A stretch of 7,383 bases of DNA, taken from the NCBI GenBank assembly GCA_910585855.1, contig CAJUGZ010000004.1:30198-37580 (forward strand), in the 5' to 3' direction. Source of the stretch: an uncultured Lachnospiraceae bacterium (GTDB lineage Bacteria > Bacillota_A > Clostridia > Lachnospirales > Lachnospiraceae). The notes under the pieces are model-generated. The model saw only the letters and a list, made by a program, of their open reading frames with translations. It searched no databases and was not told the DNA's origin. The translations under genes were made by a program, and so were the position numbers. Shown here piece after piece: positions 1 to 4,905 of this stretch (the first letter of the stretch is position 1; each line of letters begins with the position of its first letter).

Positions 1-208
1 GTATTTTCCCAAAAACGGTAAAATTTGTGTCGGTAATTCGTTCTTTATCTGCCTTATTCTGTTGATCTAAAAAATGTTCATTAGGAAAGAAATGGATTTC
101 TTCCTCTCCAGTATAGGTTTCCCCAAAAATTTCATTGATTACAGGGATAATCAGTTTTCGGCAGTCATTTAAGATAGTTCGGAATACCCCGTCATATATC
201 GTTGCCAT
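1..208 (-). CDS. Rpn-like PD-(D/E)XK nuclease / putative transposase family protein, N-terminal part (runs off left edge)
   Basis: An open frame of 69 complete codons starts with ATG at 208-206 and continues past base 1, so the C-terminal part of the gene is outside the window. The start is MATIYDGVFRTILNDCRKL, followed by IIPVINEIFGE (about residues 20-30), FFPNEHFLDQQ (40-50) and ERITDTNFTVFGK (56-68). I recognise this pattern from Rpn-like (recombination-promoting nuclease / 'putative transposase') proteins that are abundant in gut Clostridia. In that family the ITDxxF acidic region belongs to a PD-(D/E)XK nuclease fold; the rest of the catalytic core would lie beyond the edge. A purine-rich ribosome-binding stretch (AGGAAGGGAAG) lies just upstream of the ATG, and a good promoter lies at 237-265. 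The gene is divergent from the phosphopantetheinyl transferase. Family assignment is by recall of the N-terminal pattern only. In cells such proteins are thought to nick or cut DNA, but activity cannot be judged from this fragment. Confidence 0.72.
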   Translation of the reverse strand, partial: MATIYDGVFRTILNDCRKLIIPVINEIFGETYTGEEEIHFFPNEHFLDQQNKADKERITDTNFTVFGKI

Positions 209-236
209 CTCTTCTTCCCTTCCTGTTTATGCTTTT

Positions 237-265
237 ATCATATCATTTTTTTACCGCAAATGCAA
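237..265 (-). promoter_or_regulatory. Sigma-A-type promoter for the Rpn-like gene
   Basis: Read on the minus strand, a -35 box TTGCAT (265-260) is followed after exactly 17 bp by TATGAT (242-237). A TG one base upstream of the -10 makes it an extended -10 (TGATATGAT). Transcription would start near 230, giving a leader of about 20 nt that contains the ribosome-binding site. Spacing and both boxes fit the vegetative consensus well; no experimental support. Confidence 0.65.
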
Positions 266-387
266 GAATTTCAAATATTTCACGCTGTTTTATGCTGTCC
301 TTCATTTTTAAAAAATCAATATAATTCCAGGATAAACTTTCAAAAGTGTGAAATTCGTTGATTGGTATGCGATTTTTATTTTAAATA

Positions 388-420
388 TGTTATAATTAAA
401 GCGAAAGAGTATGATATAAT
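388..420 (+). promoter_or_regulatory. Two tandem extended -10 promoters for the phosphopantetheinyl transferase gene
   Basis: Two perfect TATAAT boxes lie 24 bp apart, at 391-396 and 415-420. Each has TG one base upstream (TGTTATAAT at 388-396 and TGATATAAT at 412-420), the extended -10 form that tolerates a poor -35. No convincing TTGACA-like box lies 16-18 bp upstream of either one. Transcripts would start near 403 and 427, leaving leaders of roughly 53 and 29 nt before the ATG at 456. Either or both may be used. AT-richness of the region raises the chance of a fortuitous match. Confidence 0.5.
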
Positions 421-455
421 AAAATTTTTATAGAAATAGGAGATATAAAGACAAG

Positions 456-1163
456 ATGAATATTTATTATTATTTATATAAAAATAATACAGGCAAACAA
501 AAAGAAAAAGCAGGGCATCAGGCAGCGTATGTTCTGCTTTCTTATATTTTGGAAAAGGAATATGGAATTTTTAAATTTCCTAAGATAGAAAAAAATCCAT
601 ATGGAAAACCATATTTTCCAGATTATCCGCAGATTCATTTTAATATCAGTCATTGTGATAACATGGCGGTTTGTGTAACAGCGGGCTATGAGGTTGGAAT
701 TGATATAGAGAGAAAAAGGCAGGTAAAGCAGATACTTGTAAAGAAAGTGTTGACACAAAAAGAACAGATAGATTTGCAAAAGCGAAAAGAGGAAGAGTTT
801 GAAATGGCTTTTTTGCAGTATTGGACTTTAAAAGAAAGTTTTATTAAGGCGATTGGAAGAGGCTTGTCTTTCCCTCTTTGTGATATAGAATTTTATTTTG
901 ATCCCGATCAAATATTTTGGAATTTATATCCAAAATCAGATTTTCAGCCCATATTAGAAAAACAATCCCCATTTGCTTTGAATTTATATTCTGTAATTTT
1001 TACAGAAGAGTATCCTTCAGAAATAGAGAAACCAGATCCAATATGTTTGAAAATAGGTTCTTTTACAAATCAAAATCAAATCCTATCGAACCAAGAAGAT
1101 TGGTGTTTTTTTCAGTTTTTTTTGGAAGAATATTTGCTTTCCCTTTGTATTCCTCATTTTTAG
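456..1163 (+). CDS. 4'-phosphopantetheinyl transferase superfamily protein (Sfp type)
   Basis: This enzyme moves the phosphopantetheine arm of coenzyme A onto a conserved serine of acyl- or peptidyl-carrier proteins in the cytoplasm, turning apo carriers into holo carriers. The 235-residue length matches Sfp-type enzymes (about 220-240). The signature motifs occur in order: NPYGKPYF (47-54), the HFNISHCDN block with N63-ISH (61-69), GIDIE with the expected Mg-binding D83 and E85, and WTLKESFIKAIGRGL starting at W123, with K126, the third metal-ligand candidate E127, and K131. The C-terminal half (about 140-235) is weakly conserved and ends in the family-like hydrophobic strand EEYLLSLCI. The start is supported by AGGAGA at 438-443, 12 bp upstream, a slightly long spacing. 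No carrier protein, NRPS, PKS or fatty-acid gene is in the window, so its substrate is unknown. It could be the housekeeping enzyme or one serving a remote pathway. By eye the gene is more A/T-rich than htrA or clpX. No signal peptide or membrane segment is seen. Confidence 0.9.
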   Translation: MNIYYYLYKNNTGKQKEKAGHQAAYVLLSYILEKEYGIFKFPKIEKNPYGKPYFPDYPQIHFNISHCDNMAVCVTAGYEVGIDIERKRQVKQILVKKVLTQKEQIDLQKRKEEEFEMAFLQYWTLKESFIKAIGRGLSFPLCDIEFYFDPDQIFWNLYPKSDFQPILEKQSPFALNLYSVIFTEEYPSEIEKPDPICLKIGSFTNQNQILSNQEDWCFFQFFLEEYLLSLCIPHF

Positions 1164-1397
1164 GATTTACAGAAATAAAAAAAGAAAAATAGTTCAAACT
1201 TTTTTAATAGAGAAAACACAATTTAAACACAAACCTTTTTTATACTTAAGCCATAGTTAAGAACAAAAAAGAAAATAAAAAGTATTTTTAGTAAGAAAAA
1301 GAAAAAATCAAAAAAGAAAAGACAGCATAAAAGAAATATAAAACAAATATAGAAAAAATAGAAAATAGAAAAAATAGATAGAAAGAGGGAAATGACA
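1164..1397 (+). promoter_or_regulatory. htrA: A-rich leader region of htrA with a weak candidate promoter
   Basis: This 234-bp gap contains no coding signal. From about 1262 to 1391 the plus strand is almost entirely A with scattered G and T and very few C, including short tandem units of the form AGAAAAAAT / AGAAAAT at 1351-1375. A possible -10 box, TATACT at 1241-1246, has no good -35 at 16-18 bp. If it is used, the htrA mRNA would carry an unstructured leader of about 145 nt. Two TTAAG pentamers at 1246-1250 and 1257-1261 are exactly 11 bp apart, a spacing typical of OmpR-family regulator sites, but the motif is short and AT-rich. An AT-only inverted repeat around 1185-1206 follows the transferase gene and is too weak to call a terminator. 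Confidence 0.4.
1384..1389 (+). promoter_or_regulatory. htrA: Ribosome-binding site that decides the htrA start
   Basis: AGAGGG at 1384-1389 is the only Shine-Dalgarno-like sequence here. It lies 2 bp from the ATG at 1392 and 8 bp from the in-frame ATG at 1398. The second spacing is normal and the first is too short, so translation most likely begins at 1398. Confidence 0.6.
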
Positions 1398-2906
1398 ATG
1401 TTAAACGAAGAGAAAAATGAATTGACTACTAATTTTATTATGGGTGAAGTAACAGAAGAAACAAATGCACAAAAGGAAAAAGAGTCAATAACAATGCCAA
1501 GTGAAAGAAAAGAAAATCAACAGGATGAAAACGAATATAGTCGCTATGGAAATGCAGCTTATGCGACAGCATATCAAGAACCGCAGAATAATTGGGTTCA
1601 AAATCAGAATTGGGAAGCAAAAGGAAATTCTTATCAGAACAAAAAGAAAAAAGGCGGCAAAGCAAAGAAATTTGTATCTTTTCTTGCCAAAGCTGCTGTA
1701 TTTGGGCTTGTAGCCGGAGCTGCATTTACCGGAATTACTTATGCTGCAGGCAGGGTAGGGCTGATTCCAGAAAAGATAATAGGAAGCAATGGAGAAACAC
1801 CGAAAATTCCGGCAACGGTTACAGCCAATACTTCCGCTACTGTAATTTCAAATGTAGCAGACATTGTAGAGCAGGCGTTGCCTTCCGTAGTATCTGTAGT
1901 AAGCCGAGGTTCAGCAAGTGTGACATATGGTCCGTTTTATATGGGGACACAGGAATATAATTCCAGCGGTTCGGGATTTATTGTAGGGCAGAATGATACC
2001 GAACTTTTGATTGTTACCAATCACCATGTAATTGATGCCGCTCAGACAATTACCGTTACATTTTCAGATGCAACACCGGCAGATCAGACAGACGACATTT
2101 CGGTAGATGCTATTTTAAAGGGTTCTTCTGCTGAAAATGATTTAGCAGTATTAGCAGTTCCGCTTGATAGAATTCCAGAAGAGGTCATGTCTTTTGTAAA
2201 AGTTGCTACATTGGGAAATTCGGATAACTTACGTGTAGGAGAGGGAACGATTGCGATTGGCAATGCTTTAGGATATGGTCAGTCTGTTACAACTGGAGTA
2301 GTAAGTGCATTAAACAGAGAAGTCAATGTAGAAAATATTTCTTATCATGCAATTCAGACCAGTGCAGCGATTAATCAGGGAAACAGCGGCGGTGCATTAT
2401 TAAATATGAATGGAGAAGTAATCGGTATTAATTCAGCAAAAACTTCTTCTTCCGGTTACTCTGGTACAATAGTGGAGGGAATGGGATATGCGATTCCGAT
2501 TTCGGATGCAATAGATATTATCAATGATTTGATGAACCGTGAAACCGTAATTGTAGAAAGAAGAACCGAAATAGTAGATGCTTCTGAACAGGGTTATCTT
2601 GGAATTTCCGCAGTAGATACCAGTTCTTCTTATGCAACTCTTTATGGGATTCCGACTGGTATTTCTATACAGGAAGTAGAAGAAGGAAGCCCGGCAGCGC
2701 AGGCAGGAATTCAAAAGTATGATATTATTACGAAATTTGACGGAATTTCTATTAACTCTATGTCAGATCTGCGAAATTTGATGCAGTATTATAGAGCCGG
2801 AGAAACAGTAAAAGTGACTTTGGAGTATGCACAGGGAAGAAATCAATATGTGGAAAATGAAGTAGAAGTTACATTAGGAAAAAAACCGGAATCCGTTTCT
2901 AGATAG
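1398..2906 (+). CDS. htrA: HtrA-like serine protease, membrane-anchored, trypsin domain plus one PDZ domain
   Basis: A 502-residue DegP/HtrA-family endopeptidase that degrades misfolded or secreted proteins at the outer face of the membrane. Residue numbers are from the ATG at 1398; an in-frame ATG at 1392 would add two residues. Residues 1-80 are a polar, E/N/Q-rich, probably disordered cytoplasmic tail. A basic patch (KKKKGGKAKK, about 82-91) precedes one hydrophobic segment (about 92-118, FLAKAAVFGLVAGAAF and on), giving an N-in membrane anchor with the protease outside. The S1 domain spans about 145-385. The triad is H210 in TNHHVID, D248 in ENDLAVL and S330 in QGNSGGALLN. A PDZ domain covers about 398-495, with YLGI as the carboxylate-binding-type loop and the usual GSPAAQAGIQKYDIITKFDG segment. 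The length is typical of Firmicutes membrane HtrA. The gene stands alone between an A-rich leader and palindromic repeats. In Bacillus the family is induced by secretion stress via CssRS; no such site is recognisable here. Confidence 0.95.
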   Translation: MLNEEKNELTTNFIMGEVTEETNAQKEKESITMPSERKENQQDENEYSRYGNAAYATAYQEPQNNWVQNQNWEAKGNSYQNKKKKGGKAKKFVSFLAKAAVFGLVAGAAFTGITYAAGRVGLIPEKIIGSNGETPKIPATVTANTSATVISNVADIVEQALPSVVSVVSRGSASVTYGPFYMGTQEYNSSGSGFIVGQNDTELLIVTNHHVIDAAQTITVTFSDATPADQTDDISVDAILKGSSAENDLAVLAVPLDRIPEEVMSFVKVATLGNSDNLRVGEGTIAIGNALGYGQSVTTGVVSALNREVNVENISYHAIQTSAAINQGNSGGALLNMNGEVIGINSAKTSSSGYSGTIVEGMGYAIPISDAIDIINDLMNRETVIVERRTEIVDASEQGYLGISAVDTSSSYATLYGIPTGISIQEVEEGSPAAQAGIQKYDIITKFDGISINSMSDLRNLMQYYRAGETVKVTLEYAQGRNQYVENEVEVTLGKKPESVSR

Positions 2907-2923
2907 GGGGGAAGTCGCAGAAA

Positions 2924-3010
2924 GACGCCAAAAACCAAAGGAAGGTCTACTCCGGGTCCGCTCTCGGAAATGATGACCCTGCGCAGACCTTCCTTTGGTT
3001 TTTGGCTACG
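2924..3010 (+). repeat. Palindromic repeat element, copy 1 (short form)
   Basis: It begins 17 bp after the htrA stop. Two perfect 22-nt inverted arms, 2927-2948 and 2985-3006, enclose a 36-nt centre (2949-2984). Within the centre, GGGTC (2954-2958) can pair with GACCC (2975-2979). Copy 2 downstream, read on the other strand, aligns from the flanking GACGCC (2924-2929) through the core GGAAGGTCTA (2940-2949), the TCCGGGTCCGCT segment, the identical 15-nt GGAAATGATGACCCT (2966-2980) and the closing AGACCTTCC (2985-2993). The element lacks about 60 bp present in copy 2. If transcribed with htrA it would fold into a very stable 3'-UTR stem that could protect the mRNA end. No T-run directly follows the stem, so it is not a classical intrinsic terminator. 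I do not recognise it as a named repeat family. Confidence 0.85.
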
Positions 3011-3087
3011 TATTTCCATCGGAAAACAGAGTGATTGTAAAAACTGGCTGTAAATTTTTACAACAATATAATTTTGCGGTTGGTAGT
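3011..3087. other. Spacer between the two palindromic repeats, with a small hairpin and a stray -10-like box
   Basis: This AT-rich spacer separates the two repeat copies. It contains a 9-bp perfect inverted repeat (TTGTAAAAA at 3035-3043 and TTTTTACAA at 3055-3063, 11-nt loop) and a TATAAT at 3067-3072 without a credible -35 box. No gene is seen. If the TATAAT were active, copy 2 would lie in the resulting transcript. Confidence 0.35.
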
Positions 3088-3234
3088 CATAGCTGAAAGC
3101 GGAAGGAAGGTCTATGAAGGGTCATCATTTCCCGTCGGCACTTAGACGCTGTATTTTAGCGTCTTAGTGTCCGCTACGAGGAAATGCTAAGCGCAAGCGG
3201 GCTCGGAATAGACCTTCCTTCCGCTTTCGGCGTC
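3088..3234 (-). repeat. Palindromic repeat element, copy 2 (long form, inverted relative to copy 1)
   Basis: Perfect 21-nt arms (3095-3115 and 3208-3228) enclose a 92-nt centre. The stem can extend outward through a T-G wobble (3094/3229) and two more pairs (3093/3230, 3092/3231). Read on the minus strand it matches copy 1: 20 of 23 positions from GGAAGGTCTA onward (3218 to 3196), and 25 of 28 at the other end (3132 to 3105), including the identical 15-nt block. It carries about 60 bp extra, which folds on its own: CACTTAGACGCT (3139-3150) pairs with AGCGTCTTAGTG (3158-3169), with one mismatch and a 7-nt loop. It extends through CGG/CCG and CATTTCC (3126-3132) / GGAAATG (3180-3186). Four arm positions differ from copy 1 and all four are compensated on the opposite arm. 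Confidence 0.85.
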
Positions 3235-3295
3235 CTCTCAGCATCCTTCTGTAAGTTATAATTAGTATAGGGCGGCTGGATGAAAAAAGGAAAAA

Positions 3296-3323
3296 AGAAA
3301 GGTACAGATTGCTGTGCCTTTTT
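3296..3323 (+). terminator. Intrinsic terminator-like hairpin between htrA/repeats and clpX
   Basis: An 8-bp stem AGGTACAG (3300-3307) / CTGTGCCT (3312-3319), with one G-T wobble and an ATTG loop, is flanked by an A-rich 5' side and a T-run (3319-3323). A-T pairing extends the stem by at least two bases. It lies immediately before the candidate clpX promoter, where a terminator would insulate clpX from htrA transcription. The T-run is short, so efficiency is uncertain. The complementary strand has a longer T-rich tail and might also terminate. Confidence 0.55.
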
Positions 3324-3326
3324 CCA

Positions 3327-3355
3327 TTGCGAAAAAAGAAAAATTGATATAAAAT
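3327..3355 (+). promoter_or_regulatory. clpX: Candidate promoter for the clpX-like gene
   Basis: TTGCGA (3327-3332) is separated by 17 bp from TAAAAT (3350-3355). An overlapping extended -10 reading, TGATATAAA (3345-3353), is also possible. Transcription would start near 3360, giving a leader of about 65 nt before the ATG at 3425. It sits directly after the hairpin at 3296-3323, which supports a separate transcription unit. No CtsR-type heptad repeat (GGTCAAA-like) is seen here. Confidence 0.45.
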
Positions 3356-3424
3356 AAATACGAGAGAAAAAGAGTTTTTTGTCTTAGTAACGGAAATCGT
3401 GAAATAGAAAGGAATGATAAGGCA

Positions 3425-4870
3425 ATGAGTGAAAATAAGAACAACAATGAGAATAAAACAACACAAGTACAAAATGCTTCAACAGCGGATACTTCTAAAA
3501 AGACAGATGATTATGAAAAGATTTGTTATATGTGCCGCCGTCCAGAGAGCAAAGCTGGAAAAATGGTGGAAATGCCCGGAAATATTTGTGTCTGCATGGA
3601 TTGTATGCAAAAGACATTTGATTCGATTCAGGGTTCTACTGGTATGCAGTATGCAGATTTAATGAAACTTTCTAATTTGAATTTTGTGAATCTTTCCGAT
3701 ATGCATGGAGAAATTCCTCAGCGTCAGAAGTTAAAAAAGAAAAAGCCAAAGGAAGAAAAAAAGGCAGAACCGATATTCCAGATTCAAAAAATGCCTGCTC
3801 CTCATAAGATAAAGGAAAAATTAGACGACTATGTGGTCGGACAGGAACATGCAAAAAAGGTAATTTCCGTAGCAGTTTATAATCATTATAAAAGAATTGC
3901 GGCAATGGATGAAAAGCGTAATTCGGATGTAGAAATTGAAAAGTCCAATATGTTAATGATTGGTCCGACCGGAAGCGGAAAGACCTATTTGGTACGGACA
4001 CTGGCAAAACTATTAGATGTGCCGCTTGCTATTACAGACGCCACTTCTTTAACGGAGGCAGGTTATATCGGAGATGATATTGAAAGTGTAGTATCCAAAC
4101 TGCTTGCCGCTGCCGACAATGATGTGGACAGAGCCGAGCGGGGAATTATTTTTATTGATGAGATTGATAAGATTGCAAAGAAGAAAAACACACACAGCCG
4201 GGATGTAAGCGGAGAGTCTGTACAGCAGGGGATGCTGAAACTGTTAGAGGGAGCGGATGTGGAAGTTCCGGTAGGGGCAAACAGTAAAAATGCAATGGTG
4301 CCGTTGGCTACGGTAAATACCAGCAATATTTTATTTATTTGCGGCGGAGCATTTCCTGATTTAGAGGATGTGATTAAGGAACGGCTGAATAAACATTCTA
4401 CTATGGGATTTTCCGGGGAATTAAAAGATAAATATGATAAAGAAAGAAATATACTGTCGAAAGTGACGGTAGAAGATCTGCGTACTTTTGGAATGATACC
4501 AGAGTTTTTAGGGCGGCTTCCGATTATTTTTGCTTTAGAGGGACTTTCAAAGGAGATGTTGATTCGAGTTTTAAAAGAGCCGAAAAATGCGATTTTAAAA
4601 CAGTATGAATGTCTATTGGCAATGGATGAAGTACAGCTTATTTTTGAAGAAGATGCTTTGGAAGCGATTGCACAAAAGGCAATGGAAAAAGATACCGGTG
4701 CCAGAGCCCTTCGTGCAATTATAGAAGAATTTATGCTAGATATCATGTATGAAATTCCAAAGGATGACAATATCGGCAGAGTAACGGTAACGAAAGCCTA
4801 TATAGAAAATACAGGCGGACCATTGATTGAAATGAGAGGCAACAGTCAGCCTGCCCTTTTACAAAAATAG
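3425..4870 (+). CDS. clpX: ClpX-type AAA+ unfoldase (ATP-dependent Clp protease ATP-binding subunit), divergent paralogue
   Basis: A 481-residue hexameric unfoldase that feeds substrates to ClpP; canonical ClpX has about 420. The N-terminus has about 30 polar residues, then a C4 zinc-binding domain (C34-x2-C37, C57-x2-C60). A long Lys/Glu-rich linker (about 100-115) follows. The AAA+ core has Walker A GPTGSGKT (K186), pore loop 1 GYIG (213-216), Walker B IIFIDEID (D245, E246), sensor region NILFICGGAF (301-310), arginine finger R364 in EFLGRLP, and sensor 2 R427 in TGARALR. The tripeptide M327-G328-F329 sits where ClpX carries its IGF ClpP-docking loop, so ClpP binding looks possible. The pore segment that in canonical ClpX reads PPQGGRKHP (the RKH loop, used in ssrA-tag recognition) is here PVGANSKNAMV (282-292), with no RKH. 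No clpP, tig or lon lies beside it, unlike the usual clpX locus, so I infer a second, specialised ClpX. AAAGGA at 3408-3413 is the likely ribosome-binding site. Confidence 0.9.
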   Translation: MSENKNNNENKTTQVQNASTADTSKKTDDYEKICYMCRRPESKAGKMVEMPGNICVCMDCMQKTFDSIQGSTGMQYADLMKLSNLNFVNLSDMHGEIPQRQKLKKKKPKEEKKAEPIFQIQKMPAPHKIKEKLDDYVVGQEHAKKVISVAVYNHYKRIAAMDEKRNSDVEIEKSNMLMIGPTGSGKTYLVRTLAKLLDVPLAITDATSLTEAGYIGDDIESVVSKLLAAADNDVDRAERGIIFIDEIDKIAKKKNTHSRDVSGESVQQGMLKLLEGADVEVPVGANSKNAMVPLATVNTSNILFICGGAFPDLEDVIKERLNKHSTMGFSGELKDKYDKERNILSKVTVEDLRTFGMIPEFLGRLPIIFALEGLSKEMLIRVLKEPKNAILKQYECLLAMDEVQLIFEEDALEAIAQKAMEKDTGARALRAIIEEFMLDIMYEIPKDDNIGRVTVTKAYIENTGGPLIEMRGNSQPALLQK

Positions 4871-4905
4871 AGATATAAAATGGCTGCTTTAGTAGGATAG
4901 ATTTT

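Noticed and set aside
917..1192. 91-codon frame overlapping the phosphopantetheinyl transferase in another frame
   Set aside because: It is fully shadowed by the real gene for most of its length, has no family resemblance and no ribosome-binding site.
2970..3053. A 27-codon open frame (MMTLRRPSF...) beginning inside repeat copy 1
   Set aside because: It arises from the repeat's own GGAAATGATGACCCT and palindromic arm, has no ribosome-binding site at proper spacing, and a similar frame appears on the minus strand of copy 2. It is a by-product of the repeat, not a gene.
2924..3234. CRISPR array or IS element for the repeats after htrA
   Set aside because: There are only two copies, inverted relative to each other, with a non-spacer-like gap and different lengths. 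No transposase frame or target-site duplication is visible.
3414..3428. Four-codon ATG ATA AGG CAA TGA leader frame overlapping the clpX start
   Set aside because: It is too short to carry evidence of translation; ATG and TGA triplets are common by chance here.
3164..3472. Minus-strand 102-codon frame across repeat copy 2 and the clpX leader
   Set aside because: It is Phe/Leu/Ser-rich translation of the complement of an A-rich region, and it includes repeat and terminator sequence. No recognisable domain.
4063..4770. Minus-strand 235-codon frame inside clpX
   Set aside because: It is a Ser/Ile-rich antisense shadow of a clearly coding AAA+ gene; no start signal or family motif.
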